The notes below the pieces were generated by a model. That model was not told the origin of the DNA. It saw only the letters and a program-made list of their open reading frames with translations, and did no database searches. DNA of 64,000 nt from Clostridiaceae bacterium (lineage in GTDB: Bacteria > Bacillota > Clostridia > Oscillospirales > Butyricicoccaceae): NCBI GenBank assembly GCA_009911355.1, contig QXXE01000006.1, positions 37,011 through 101,010 on the forward strand, read 5' to 3'. Each line of letters opens with the position of its first letter. The stretch's first letter is position 1. Shown here piece after piece: positions 9,303 to 18,201 of the stretch. Made by a program: the position numbers and the translations under genes.

Positions 9303-10601
9303 ATGGAACGGGAAAAAAAGAAAATCAAGCTGTACCGGCGCAGACGCAACAGCAATACAGTCGTTGTGCTGGTCGGCGCGGTCGCATTGCTGTACATCAT
9401 TGCGCAGACAATTTATGCGTTCAGCAACCATTATGTGACGGTCTCAGCAACGCGCGTGACCGTCGAGGACAGCATTGAGTGCACGGGCATTTTCATCCGG
9501 GACGAACTGCTTGCCGATCAGGTGACGAGCCAAACCGTCAAGCACCTTGTATCGACTGGGGAACGGGTCAAGAAGCAGTCGCAGCTCGCTGTTGTATATG
9601 CGGGCGAAAGCGCGCTGGAGACCAGCCAGGAGCTCGAACAGCTAGAGGAAGAGGTCGCGCTCCTTCGGGCGGCGCTGCGATCAGCAGGCGATTTTTCGGA
9701 TACCGCCCGCCTTGATCAGCAGCTGACCACAACCATGCGCACCCTGAGCGCGCAGGTGCGGGACGGCATCGTTACAGATGCGCGGGATACCGCGGACAGC
9801 CTGCGGGAGCAGTCGCTGCGGCGCGCGGCAGGATCGCTTGAAACCGAAGCGCTACGCGCGGAGCTTGAAGCGCTGGAACGGCGCAGGGATTCCCTGAGCA
9901 GCCAGGTCAGCGGCCAGACCCGCTCCATTTTATCCCCTGCAACGGGATATTTCTCCGAAACGATTGACGGCTATGAAGGGATTCTGACCAAGGAGCTGCT
10001 GGAAACCCTGTCTTATGAAGAGCTGGTTGAAATTATGGAAGCGGACAGGCCCGCCGCTGCACAGGAACAGGCGCTGGGCAAAATTGTACGTGGGTTTTCC
10101 TGGTATTTTGCAGTCCCGCTTGAGATGGCCGACGCACGGCGGGTGCGGGCGGGAAGCCGGGTGAAAGTCAGGTTCTCCCAGACTGGGGAAGCAGTCGATG
10201 CGTCCGTATACGCCATCCGCAAGTCCGATGATGAAGAACATGCGTTGGTGATCCTGTCTGGGGACCGCTTTTCCGCGAGTATTGTCTCGCTGCGCGAGCA
10301 GGAGATAGACCTCATATTGGGGACTTATACCGGTCTCAAGGTTCCCAAAGAGGCTGTGCGTGTCAGCACCGAGACCCAAACCGCGGAGGATGGGACCGAA
10401 ACGGTCACTTCCAAGATCGGTGTTTATATCATGAGCGGCTCGTTCGCGCGTTTTAAGGAAATCAGCCAGATTTACGAAGCGGATACCTACTACGTGGTGC
10501 GGCAGGAAGTCAACACGGTAGGGGCAAACAACGCGCTTGTCATGCAGGATTTAATCATTGTGCAGGGCAAAGAAATTGAGGATAGGAAGGTGCTGAAATG
10601 A
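9303..10601 (+). CDS. HlyD-family / periplasmic-adaptor-like membrane-anchored protein
   Basis: 432-aa protein with a basic N-terminus (KKKIKLYRRRR) followed by one transmembrane helix at about residues 18-40. An extracellular region follows with a barrel-sandwich half (ECTGIFIRDELL), long coiled-coil helices rich in Glu/Leu/Arg (about 105-200), the second sandwich half and a beta-barrel (GSRVKVRFSQTG). This is the HlyD/AcrA topology. There is no adjacent ABC or RND transporter. Instead it sits directly upstream of ylmE-sepF-ylmG-divIVA, overlapping ylmE by ATGA, which points to an envelope or division role in Clostridia. Function is unproven. Confidence 0.75.
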   Translation: MEREKKKIKLYRRRRNSNTVVVLVGAVALLYIIAQTIYAFSNHYVTVSATRVTVEDSIECTGIFIRDELLADQVTSQTVKHLVSTGERVKKQSQLAVVYAGESALETSQELEQLEEEVALLRAALRSAGDFSDTARLDQQLTTTMRTLSAQVRDGIVTDARDTADSLREQSLRRAAGSLETEALRAELEALERRRDSLSSQVSGQTRSILSPATGYFSETIDGYEGILTKELLETLSYEELVEIMEADRPAAAQEQALGKIVRGFSWYFAVPLEMADARRVRAGSRVKVRFSQTGEAVDASVYAIRKSDDEEHALVILSGDRFSASIVSLREQEIDLILGTYTGLKVPKEAVRVSTETQTAEDGTETVTSKIGVYIMSGSFARFKEISQIYEADTYYVVRQEVNTVGANNALVMQDLIIVQGKEIEDRKVLK

Positions 10602-11335
10602 TGACGGGACAGGAACAGGCGCTTCTTCGGGACAATATCGCCCATGTGAAGGCGCGCGCAGCGGAAGCGGCTGTCCGTGCGGGGCGCAGGCCGGAGGAAA
10701 TTACTTTGGTTGCCGCAACCAAAATGAACAGCGCCGAGCGGGTGCGCTTTGCGGTCGAAAACGGCATTACAGTCTGCGGAGAGAACCGTGTGCAGGAGCT
10801 CATGGAGAAATATGAGCAGTCAGCCTATGGCGATGCGGACCTTCAGTTTATCGGGACGCTGCAAACCAACAAGGTCAAATACCTGATCGGGAAGGTAAGC
10901 CTCATACAGTCCGTAGGCTCGCTGCGGCTCGCGCAGGCGATCAATAAAGAGGCTGCCAAGCGCGGTATCCGGCAAAATGTCCTCTTGGAAGTAAATATTG
11001 GGAAAGAGTCAGCGAAAAGCGGTTTTTTGCCTGAAGAGCTGCTGGAAGCGCTGGAAAAAATGCCCGGATTTGGGAATTTATCGGTGCGCGGGCTGATGGC
11101 AATCCCGCCTGTAGCACCGCACAAGGGGAATAATTTGTATTATTTTCACGAAATGCACCAACTATTTATTGACATATCGACAAAAAAATACGATAATGTA
11201 TGTATGGCTTGTTTGTCGATGGGTATGACAAACGACTTTGAAGACGCTATTTCCTGCGGCTCCACCATGATCCGTGTGGGCACTGCTATTTTCGGTGCCC
11301 GTGATTATGGGAAGCCGGTGCAGGGAATAGTTTGA
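10598..11335 (+). CDS. ylmE: YggS/YlmE-family pyridoxal phosphate homeostasis protein
   Basis: 245-aa alanine-racemase-fold protein without racemase activity that buffers free PLP (COG0325). The PLP lysine is in LVAATKMN near residue 40. Further hallmarks are GENRVQEL, FIGTLQTNK, LLEVNIGKE, RGLMAIPP and LSMGMTNDFEDAI. The start overlaps the HlyD-like stop (ATGATGA), so translation is probably coupled. In Gram-positive genomes this gene is normally linked to sepF, as here. Role in the division cluster is unresolved. Family call is firm. Confidence 0.95.
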   Translation: MMTGQEQALLRDNIAHVKARAAEAAVRAGRRPEEITLVAATKMNSAERVRFAVENGITVCGENRVQELMEKYEQSAYGDADLQFIGTLQTNKVKYLIGKVSLIQSVGSLRLAQAINKEAAKRGIRQNVLLEVNIGKESAKSGFLPEELLEALEKMPGFGNLSVRGLMAIPPVAPHKGNNLYYFHEMHQLFIDISTKKYDNVCMACLSMGMTNDFEDAISCGSTMIRVGTAIFGARDYGKPVQGIV

Positions 11336-11361
11336 TCAGATTGTAAGGAGGACACGGTTTT

Positions 11362-11823
11362 ATGGGTTCGTTTAAGAACTTTCTCGACTGGGTAAAGGGT
11401 GAAGATGTAGAGGACGATTACGAAGAGTTTGTCCCCAAGCAGCCGCGGAAAGAAGCACCCCAGGCGCCCAGCATGGAGGAATCGCTATCCTATACGGCCG
11501 ACGTTTCGCCGCGCAGAAGCAACAAAGTGGTTAACATCAATGCGACGACTCAGCTCGCGGTCGTGCTCGTCAAGCCGGACCGCTTCGAAAATGCTGCGGA
11601 GATCGCTGACCATCTCAAGGACAAGCGCACGGTCGTACTCAACCTCGAATCGACCAACAAGGATGTTGCACGTCGGCTGATCGACTTCCTTTCTGGCGTT
11701 GCGTACGCCAATGAAGGAAAAATCAAAAAGGTTGCAAACAGCACGTATATTATTACGCCCTATAATGTGGATATCCTGGGCGACTTGATCGACGAGCTGG
11801 AAAGCAACGGCGTTTATCTGTAA
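11362..11823 (+). CDS. sepF: cell division protein SepF
   Basis: 153-aa FtsZ-membrane linker. The N-terminal amphipathic stretch (MGSFKNFLDWVKG) is the membrane anchor, then comes an acidic and proline-rich linker (about 20-60). The DUF552 domain carries LVKPDRFENAAEIADHLKD and the G-V-A-Y-A-x-x-G motif (SGVAYANEGKI). SepF supports Z-ring assembly and septum shape in Gram-positive bacteria. The SD AAGGAGG precedes ATG 11362. It is 26 nt after ylmE and 4 nt before ylmG. Confidence 0.96.
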   Translation: MGSFKNFLDWVKGEDVEDDYEEFVPKQPRKEAPQAPSMEESLSYTADVSPRRSNKVVNINATTQLAVVLVKPDRFENAAEIADHLKDKRTVVLNLESTNKDVARRLIDFLSGVAYANEGKIKKVANSTYIITPYNVDILGDLIDELESNGVYL

Positions 11824-11827
11824 GCGT

Positions 11828-12097
11828 ATGGGACTGATGTACCAAATCGTGGTCACACTGCTGTCGTTCCTTGAGTTTGCGATGTTCGCACGGGCGATCC
11901 TGTCCTGGTTCCCGCAGGGAAGGGATTCCAGGCTGAATGAAATGCTCTACTTTGTGACCGAACCGATCATCATGCCTTTCCGTAAGCTGACCGAGCCTTT
12001 CCAGCGCGGCAACATGATCCCGATTGATTTTGCATTCCTGCTTGCGTTTATCATGCTCGGCGTGCTGCGCCAGCTGCTGGCCTATGGCCTGTACTGA
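11828..12097 (+). CDS. ylmG: YggT family membrane protein (YlmG)
   Basis: 89-aa integral membrane protein with two hydrophobic segments (about 5-25 and 62-85). The linking RAILSWFPQGRDSRL segment contains the family RAILSW motif, and the PFRKL stretch matches the YggT signature. It starts 4 nt after the sepF stop, so the two are coupled. In relatives YlmG is linked to Z-ring or nucleoid organisation, but the mechanism is unclear. The S4-domain gene ylmH that commonly follows is missing here. Confidence 0.93.
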   Translation: MGLMYQIVVTLLSFLEFAMFARAILSWFPQGRDSRLNEMLYFVTEPIIMPFRKLTEPFQRGNMIPIDFAFLLAFIMLGVLRQLLAYGLY

Positions 12098-12154
12098 CCT
12101 GCCCGTGCTGCGGCTTTGCGGTACAGACGGCAGCATAGCCATGCAGGCATTTGT

Positions 12155-12183
12155 GGCTGGGGGCGTCCCTCCGGCCATTTTAC
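12155..12183 (+). terminator. GC-rich stem-loop before divIVA
   Basis: A nine-pair stem (GGCTGGGGG at 12155-12163 with CCTCCGGCC, including two G-U pairs) is followed by ATTTTA. It lies between ylmG and divIVA and could partly terminate the upstream transcript. The T-run is weak, so this is tentative. Confidence 0.35.
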
Positions 12184-12225
12184 CATATGATACCTTGTGT
12201 GATGTTTGGGAGGATTGATAAGGAT

Positions 12226-12966
12226 ATGCTTACTGTTCAGGAAATACAGACGCCAGAATTTGAAAAGGCGGTTTTTGGCGGCTATGACCAGAAAGCGGTC
12301 GACGATTTTATGGAAACAGTTGCAGCGGATTTTGCTTCGCTCCAAAAAGAGAATGCCGCGCTGAAATCCAAGATGAAAGTGCTGGTTGATAAAATCGAGG
12401 AATACCGTAGCGTAGAAAACGGTATGCGCCGCGCCTTGGTATCTGCGCAAAGCATTGCGCAGGAAACTATTGATAAGGCACAGGCAGAATCAGCGCAGCT
12501 GATTGCGGAGGCCAAGCAGAACGCCGATGAGCAGATCGAAGCTTACCGCATCCAGATTGAAGCAGAATCGCGTAAGCTTCATACCGCAAAGGAAAAGACT
12601 GCGCAGTTCCTTTCCCATGTAACAGCGCTTTACGATGAGCAGACAAAAATGCTTATGAAGATGTCCGCGTCGGATGAGCTCACGATCGAGAGCCCACCGG
12701 CCGTGGCCAAAGCGGTGGTTGAGCCGGTTTCGGGCGATACGCGGCCACAGCCGATGCCAACTGCGGTTACAACGGCTGCCGCACAGCCAGAACAGCCCGA
12801 TGAAGACGCAGATATGAAGGTGGCAGCACAGCCAACCGCCCGTTTTAACGTAATGGAAGTTACGTTGGCAAGCAGCGCCGAGCCGCTGCCTGAACAACAC
12901 AGCCGGCGGGATTTTGACTTTGGCGACTTAAAATTTGGCGCAGATTACAACCCTTCCGAGGGATGA
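12226..12966 (+). CDS. divIVA: DivIVA domain cell-division/polarity protein
   Basis: 246-aa DivIVA/GpsB-type protein. The N-terminal membrane-binding domain has IQTPEFEKAVFGGYDQKAVDDF, with the conserved G-Y and D-F pairs (split here as FGGYDQ and VDDFMETV). A long coiled coil follows (about 35-165: QKENAALKSKMKVLVDKIEEY and Ala/Glu/Lys-rich heptads). The tail is Pro/Ala-rich and disordered, ending RRDFDFGDLKFG. DivIVA marks negatively curved membrane at septa and poles. ATG 12226 follows GGGAGG; the longer frame back to 12151 has no ribosome-binding site. It is the last gene of the ylm cluster before ileS. Confidence 0.92.
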   Translation: MLTVQEIQTPEFEKAVFGGYDQKAVDDFMETVAADFASLQKENAALKSKMKVLVDKIEEYRSVENGMRRALVSAQSIAQETIDKAQAESAQLIAEAKQNADEQIEAYRIQIEAESRKLHTAKEKTAQFLSHVTALYDEQTKMLMKMSASDELTIESPPAVAKAVVEPVSGDTRPQPMPTAVTTAAAQPEQPDEDADMKVAAQPTARFNVMEVTLASSAEPLPEQHSRRDFDFGDLKFGADYNPSEG

Positions 12967-13041
12967 TCTCATATACGCTACAGCCGCACATCAGGCTGAG
13001 GAATCTTACATATTTCAAAATGAAAGGACTGAAACGGTAGA

Positions 13042-15834
13042 ATGCCGCAGGATTATAATGCAACAATCCACCTGCCCAAAACCGATTTCCCCATGCGTGC
13101 AGGACTGCCCGCGCGGGAACCAGTTTTCCAGGAGGAATGGGAGAAAGAAGGGCTCTATCAGCAGCTGATGGAGAAAAATGAGGGGAAACCCCTGTTTATC
13201 CTACATGACGGCCCTCCATATGCAAACGGCAATTTGCATATGGGGCACGCGCTCAATAAGGTATTGAAGGATATCATTGTCCGCTACAAGAATATGGCGG
13301 GCTTCCATGCACCATATACACCGGGCTGGGATACCCATGGGCTTCCCATCGAACGGCAGGCGATCAAGGCGTATGGCATGGATCGGGATAAGGTTTCTGT
13401 TGCCGAATTCCGCTCAAAGTGTGAGGAATTTGCGTGCGAGCACGTTAATACGCAGCGCACCCAGTTTAAGCGGCTGGGCGTTTTGGGGGATTGGGAAAAG
13501 CCGTATCTTACCTTGACCCATGATTTCGAGGCCACGCAGATCGAAGTTTTTGGGGAGATGGTGAAAAAAGGTTTTATCTATAAAGGGATGAAGCCGGTTT
13601 ACTGGTGCCCGAAGGACGAAACCGCGCTGGCAGAGGCTGAGATTGAATATCAGGATGTGCCTTGTAAATCCATCTTTGTCAAGTTTGCCGTTACCGATGA
13701 CAAAGGCGTGATTTCCAAGCTGATCGGTACAACGGAGAATGTATATTTTGTAATTTGGACAACTACGACCTGGACCATCCCGGGCAACCTGGCGATTTCC
13801 CTGAACCCGTTCTTTGAATACGATTTCGTGAAGGTCCCGAACGGCGAGATCTATGTTCTTGCAAAGGAACTGGTCGAGTCGGTTATGAAAACCGCTGGCA
13901 TTGGGGAATGGGAAGTCCTTGCGACCGCGCTTGGCTCCGACCTCGAAATGGTCAAAACCCGCCATCCACTGTTTGACCGTGACTCGGTCGTGATTACGGG
14001 CGAGCATGTCACGCTTGACGCTGGTACCGGCTGTGTCCATACTGCGCCCGGCTTTGGTGCAGATGACTTTATCGTATGCCAGAAGTACAAGATCCCGATC
14101 ATTGTCCCGGTGGATGAAAAGGGTTGCCATACTGCCGAGTCCGGCAAGTATGAGGGCATTTATGTCGATGATTCCAATGAAATTATACTGAAAGACCTTG
14201 ACGAATGCGGCGCGCTGTTGGCAACTGAGGATATCGTGCACTCCTATCCGCACTGCTGGCGCTGTAAAAACCCGATCATCTTCCGCACAACAGAGCAATG
14301 GTTCTGTTCGGTTGATGCGCTCAAGGATGATGCGGTCAGAGCCTGCCACAACATTACTTGGCTGCCGGCCTGGGGCGAGGAACGCATGACCTCGATGATC
14401 GTTGAACGTTCGGACTGGTGCATTTCCCGCCAGCGAATCTGGGGCGTACCGATCCCGATTTTCTTCTGTAAAGACTGCGGCAAGCCGCTTGTCAATGAGC
14501 AAACCATCAAGATCGTCTCTAACCTGTTCCGTGAACGCGGCTCTAATGCCTGGTTTGAACTTGATGCTTCTGAGATTTTGCCGGATGATATCAAATGTGA
14601 ATGCGGCTGCGGTTCCTTTGACAAAGAAACCGATACGATGGACGTATGGTTTGACTCCGGTTCGTCTCATGCAGCGGTATTGGATGATGGGAAATTCCCA
14701 TATTTGCAGTTCCCGGCCGATGTATACCTGGAAGGGAACGACCAGTACCGCGGCTGGTTCCAGTCATCGATGCTGACTTCCATCGCAACGAAGGGGGTTG
14801 CGCCTTACAAGACGGTTATCACCCATGGCATGATCGTTGACGAGGAACGGCAGAAGATGTCAAAATCGCTCGGCAACGGGATCAGCCTGCAGGAAATCCT
14901 CAAGCAGTATGGTGCAGATATTGTGCGTCTTTGGGTGGCTTCTGCCGATTATAAGCAGGATATGCGTATTTCCAAAGAAATGTTCAAGCACCTGTCGCAG
15001 AATTACCTTAAAATCCGGAACACGGCGCGTTATATCCTGGGCAACCTGAATGGCTTTGAGGTTTCGCAGTTGCTGCCTTATGGGGAGCTGGAGGAGCTTG
15101 ACCAATGGGCGCTGATGAAGCTGAACGAGCTTGTCACAAAGGTGATTGGCGCTTATGATGCCTATGAGTTCCATACCGTACTCCATGCGATCCACAACTT
15201 CTGCGTTGTTGATATGTCGAATTTCTACCTTGATGTAATCAAGGATCGCCTTTACTGTGACGAGGGCAAATTGCGCCTGTCCGCGCAGACCGCAATGTTC
15301 CACATTCTGGACGCAATTGTGCGCATGGTTTCGCCCATCCTGTGCTTCACTTCCGATGAAATTTGGAAAGCAATGCCCCATCAGGAAGGGGACGACCTGC
15401 GTAATATTGCGCTGAACGGTATGCCAGCCCCCAATGCAGCGTATGCATTTGATGCGAAAAAGCAGGAAAAATGGACCCGTCTGCTTGTATTACGGGACGA
15501 AGTCAACAAGGCGCTGGAAGCCGCGCGTAATCAGAAGATTATCGGCAAGCCGCTTGAAGCTGCGGTGACAGTCGAATTGAATGGTGTCGACTGCGCTTAT
15601 TTCCGTGAAAACTTCACGGAGGAAGCGCTGGCAGACCTTTGTATTGTGTCCGAAATGCATGTATCGGAGGGCGAAGGCGCACCCAAGACGGTGGAAAACC
15701 GCTACGGCTTGAAGGTTACAGTTGCCCATGCGGAGAGCAAAAAGTGCGAGCGTTGCTGGAAGCTTGTCAGCAGTGTCGGCTCGGACAGCAGGCATCCGGC
15801 TCTTTGTGCGCGCTGCGCATCGGTCGTTGGATGA
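13042..15834 (+). CDS. ileS: isoleucyl-tRNA synthetase
   Basis: 930-aa class I synthetase charging tRNA-Ile. The HIGH motif reads HMGH in NLHMGHALNK and the KMSKS loop is KMSKSLGNG. The CP1 editing domain shows WTTTTWTIPGN and DAGTGCVHTAPGFG, and a C-terminal zinc finger reads CERCWK...CARC. Length fits the bacterial IleS1 type. The 75-nt leader holds no T-box element, unlike many Firmicutes ileS genes. The SD before 13042 is weak (GAAAGGA, distant). Its place after divIVA and before lspA is conserved. Confidence 0.98.
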   Translation: MPQDYNATIHLPKTDFPMRAGLPAREPVFQEEWEKEGLYQQLMEKNEGKPLFILHDGPPYANGNLHMGHALNKVLKDIIVRYKNMAGFHAPYTPGWDTHGLPIERQAIKAYGMDRDKVSVAEFRSKCEEFACEHVNTQRTQFKRLGVLGDWEKPYLTLTHDFEATQIEVFGEMVKKGFIYKGMKPVYWCPKDETALAEAEIEYQDVPCKSIFVKFAVTDDKGVISKLIGTTENVYFVIWTTTTWTIPGNLAISLNPFFEYDFVKVPNGEIYVLAKELVESVMKTAGIGEWEVLATALGSDLEMVKTRHPLFDRDSVVITGEHVTLDAGTGCVHTAPGFGADDFIVCQKYKIPIIVPVDEKGCHTAESGKYEGIYVDDSNEIILKDLDECGALLATEDIVHSYPHCWRCKNPIIFRTTEQWFCSVDALKDDAVRACHNITWLPAWGEERMTSMIVERSDWCISRQRIWGVPIPIFFCKDCGKPLVNEQTIKIVSNLFRERGSNAWFELDASEILPDDIKCECGCGSFDKETDTMDVWFDSGSSHAAVLDDGKFPYLQFPADVYLEGNDQYRGWFQSSMLTSIATKGVAPYKTVITHGMIVDEERQKMSKSLGNGISLQEILKQYGADIVRLWVASADYKQDMRISKEMFKHLSQNYLKIRNTARYILGNLNGFEVSQLLPYGELEELDQWALMKLNELVTKVIGAYDAYEFHTVLHAIHNFCVVDMSNFYLDVIKDRLYCDEGKLRLSAQTAMFHILDAIVRMVSPILCFTSDEIWKAMPHQEGDDLRNIALNGMPAPNAAYAFDAKKQEKWTRLLVLRDEVNKALEAARNQKIIGKPLEAAVTVELNGVDCAYFRENFTEEALADLCIVSEMHVSEGEGAPKTVENRYGLKVTVAHAESKKCERCWKLVSSVGSDSRHPALCARCASVVG

Positions 15835-15847
15835 TTGTAAAATTCGA

Positions 15848-15874
15848 GGGGCGGGCGTAAGCCTGCCCCTTTTT
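15848..15874 (+). terminator. intrinsic terminator after ileS
   Basis: GGGGCGGGC (15848-15856), loop GTAA, GCCTGCCCC (15861-15869), then TTTTT. A nine-pair GC stem with a T-run separates ileS from lspA, though readthrough may still feed lspA. Confidence 0.8.
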
Positions 15875-15891
15875 CAGCAGGGAGGAACGAT

Positions 15892-16368
15892 ATGCTGGCT
15901 GTTTTATCCATTTTAGGGATGATTGCGCTGGATCAGGCGGTTAAATGGTGGGCAGTACATGTGCTCCGGCCGACCGGGGAAATCCCGCTGATCGAAGGGG
16001 TATTCCATCTGACCTATATTGAAAACCGTGGATCGGCGTTCGGGTTATTCCCTGGTCAGCGGCTGCTCTTTTTGGCAGTGACCTCACTGGTGCTGGCCGC
16101 AATCGTTTTCGCGCTCTGGAAGGGTATCATCCAAACCCGGACGGGGAAGTGGTCGATATACCTGCTGTTTGGCGGGGCTGTCGGGAATCTGATCGACCGG
16201 GTATTGCAGGGCTATGTAGTTGACCTGTTCTATTTCCGTCTGATTGATTTTCCGGTATTTAATGTCGCAGATATTTTTGTCTGCACCGGTGCCGCACTAT
16301 TCTTTATTTATGTGCAGTTCCAGCATAAAAGCAAAGATTCCCGGAAAGAGGAGGAGCCGGATGGCTGA
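15892..16368 (+). CDS. lspA: lipoprotein signal peptidase (signal peptidase II)
   Basis: 158-aa four-helix membrane aspartyl protease that cleaves prolipoprotein signal peptides after lipidation. The N-terminal helix has the conserved DQAVKWW; ENRGSAFGLF is the ENxGAxF motif. The two catalytic aspartates are in GGAVGNLIDRV and FNVADIFV. The SD GGAGGAA precedes ATG 15892. The gene overlaps rluD by 8 nt, a common lspA-rluD arrangement. A lysine-rich cytoplasmic tail ends the protein. Confidence 0.97.
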   Translation: MLAVLSILGMIALDQAVKWWAVHVLRPTGEIPLIEGVFHLTYIENRGSAFGLFPGQRLLFLAVTSLVLAAIVFALWKGIIQTRTGKWSIYLLFGGAVGNLIDRVLQGYVVDLFYFRLIDFPVFNVADIFVCTGAALFFIYVQFQHKSKDSRKEEEPDG

Positions 16369-17284
16369 AACACTGCTCCTGTCACCAGGGCCCGAGGAAG
16401 CGGGGATGCGCATTGATGCCTACTTGGGCGTTGCGGCTCCAGGGCTGACCCGCAGCGCAGCGCAGCGGCTGCTTGCCAATGGAGCCGTTACAATCGGTGG
16501 GAAAGCACTCAAAAAAAACTATAAGGTTGCTGCTTCAGATGAAATTGTAATCCTTCTACCGGATGTAAAGCTGATTGACTTGACGCCAGAAAACCTGCCG
16601 CTTGATATCGTTTATGAGGATGATTCGATCATTGTGATCAATAAAGCGCGCGGTATGGTTGTCCATCCGGCTGCGGGCAATTGGAACGGCACACTGGTTC
16701 ATGCATTGATGTATCACTGTGGGGACCGGCTTTCCGGAATCAACGGGGAACTCCGCCCTGGCATTGTCCACCGGATTGATAAAGACACCTCCGGGCTGCT
16801 GGTAGTTGCGAAAAATGACGCAGCACATCAGCATTTATCTGCGCAGATTCAAAGGCATGACGTAAAGCGGGAATATGAAGCGATTGTAATTGGCACCTTT
16901 CGTGAGGCAGAAGGGACCATCAGCCTTCCCATTGCACGGCACCCAACCGACCGGAAACGCATGGCCGTTTGCGCTGGCGGACGGGAAGCGGTCACACATT
17001 ACCAGACCATTGCAAGCTATTCTAGGTATTCCCATATGGGATTCCGGCTTGAAACCGGCAGGACCCACCAAATCCGTGTGCATATGGCGGCGGCAGGCCA
17101 TCCGATTATTGGCGATCCGGTTTACGGTATGCCAAAGGACCGTTTTTCCACGCTTAACGGCCAATGCCTGCATGCGGCGCATTTGACGCTGGTGCATCCG
17201 GAAACCGGGGAAACGATGCGGTTTGATGCGCCATTACCAGAGTATTTTCTAAACGTTCTTGAAAAAATAAGGAAAATGACATGA
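16361..17284 (+). CDS. rluD: RluD-family 23S rRNA pseudouridine synthase
   Basis: 307-aa enzyme with an N-terminal S4 RNA-binding domain (RSAAQRLLANGAVTIGG) and the RluA/RluD catalytic domain. The catalytic aspartate is in HRIDKDTSGLLVVAKN; NKARGMVVHPAAGN, GRTHQIRVHMAAAGHPI and GDPVYG are family hallmarks. It modifies uridines of large-subunit rRNA; the exact sites are not readable from sequence. ATG 16361 follows AAGAGGAGGAG and overlaps the lspA stop. The next gene starts with ATGA overlap at 17281. Confidence 0.93.
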   Translation: MAETLLLSPGPEEAGMRIDAYLGVAAPGLTRSAAQRLLANGAVTIGGKALKKNYKVAASDEIVILLPDVKLIDLTPENLPLDIVYEDDSIIVINKARGMVVHPAAGNWNGTLVHALMYHCGDRLSGINGELRPGIVHRIDKDTSGLLVVAKNDAAHQHLSAQIQRHDVKREYEAIVIGTFREAEGTISLPIARHPTDRKRMAVCAGGREAVTHYQTIASYSRYSHMGFRLETGRTHQIRVHMAAAGHPIIGDPVYGMPKDRFSTLNGQCLHAAHLTLVHPETGETMRFDAPLPEYFLNVLEKIRKMT

Positions 17285-18090
17285 AACGATTTGAAAGGGT
17301 ACTTTTAGCGAGCGATATGGACGGCACCCTTCTAAGCAGCAGCCGTCTGATCAGTAGGGAGAACCGCGAAGCGCTGCAATGGTTCACAGAGCAGGGCGGT
17401 CATTTCTGTGTTGCAACCGGCCGTGCCGTTGAGGTAACGAAGATGTATTTTAACGATGTGCCGGTCAATGCGCCTTATATCTGTCTCAATGGCGCACTGG
17501 TTTATGGGACTGATGGGACGCTACTTCGGCATAACAGTATGCCGGAGGATACGCTTTTCCTGCTGGATACGGCACGGAAGGTGTCACCGGGAATCGGTGT
17601 AGAGGTATACATTCGTGAAAAAATCTTCATTTTGCATTCGAGCCCGCTCACCGAGCAGCATTTTCGGATGTTATGCATCCAACCTCCGCATATTACATTG
17701 GAAAAACTGCCTCCATGCACGGAATGGAGCAAGATGAACCTGACTGGTACGCCAGAAGAGATTGCCCGGCTGCAAAAAGCGCTAGAACCGTTCAAGGATC
17801 GCTTTTCGACAGCATCTTCCATGCCGTCCTTTTGTGAGGTAACTGCAATTTCTGCTACAAAGGGAACGGCGGTTGCGCAGGCAGCAGAATTATGCGGCAT
17901 TCAAACAGAAAATGTTTACACAGCAGGGGATAGCGCCAACGACCTTTCCATGATACAGGCATTTTATTCATTTGCCCCAGAAAATTGCGAGCCTGTTATC
18001 CGGAAAGCAGCGAACGAGATCGTCTGTGACAATGACCACGGAGCAATCGCGCAAATTATCCGTGTGTTGGCAAAACGGTATCCAGATTAA
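17281..18090 (+). CDS. Cof-type HAD hydrolase
   Basis: 269-aa haloacid-dehalogenase phosphatase of the Cof/YbjI type (type IIB cap). Motif I is ASDMDGTLL, with the nucleophile and acid aspartates two apart. Motif II is likely the CVATGRAV threonine, and motif IV is AGDSANDLSMI. Such enzymes hydrolyse sugar phosphates, FMN or PLP; the substrate cannot be called. It overlaps rluD by ATGA and ends the long rightward transcript at a clear terminator. Confidence 0.92.
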   Translation: MKRFERVLLASDMDGTLLSSSRLISRENREALQWFTEQGGHFCVATGRAVEVTKMYFNDVPVNAPYICLNGALVYGTDGTLLRHNSMPEDTLFLLDTARKVSPGIGVEVYIREKIFILHSSPLTEQHFRMLCIQPPHITLEKLPPCTEWSKMNLTGTPEEIARLQKALEPFKDRFSTASSMPSFCEVTAISATKGTAVAQAAELCGIQTENVYTAGDSANDLSMIQAFYSFAPENCEPVIRKAANEIVCDNDHGAIAQIIRVLAKRYPD

Positions 18091-18120
18091 GAAAACAGCG
18101 GTATATGCCGCTGTTTTCTT
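18091..18120 (+). terminator. intrinsic terminator closing the lspA-rluD-HAD transcript
   Basis: A perfect 11-bp stem GAAAACAGCGG / CCGCTGTTTTC (18091-18101 with 18108-18118), loop TATATG, then TT. The A-rich 5' arm pairing a T-rich 3' arm is the usual Gram-positive form. It begins directly at the HAD stop codon. Confidence 0.85.
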
Positions 18121-18201
18121 ATCATGTTTATCTCATTCTACGCAATGCCCACAGGAATTATTAGATTTTAAGGCATCGCAAATCTTGTAAAGTGAATCCT
18201 T

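Noticed and set aside
12967..13041. T-box upstream of ileS
   Set aside because: Leader is only 75 nt and lacks the T-box core and any terminator hairpin.
13414..14670. 418-codon minus-strand frame opposite ileS
   Set aside because: Antisense shadow of ileS without SD or domain.
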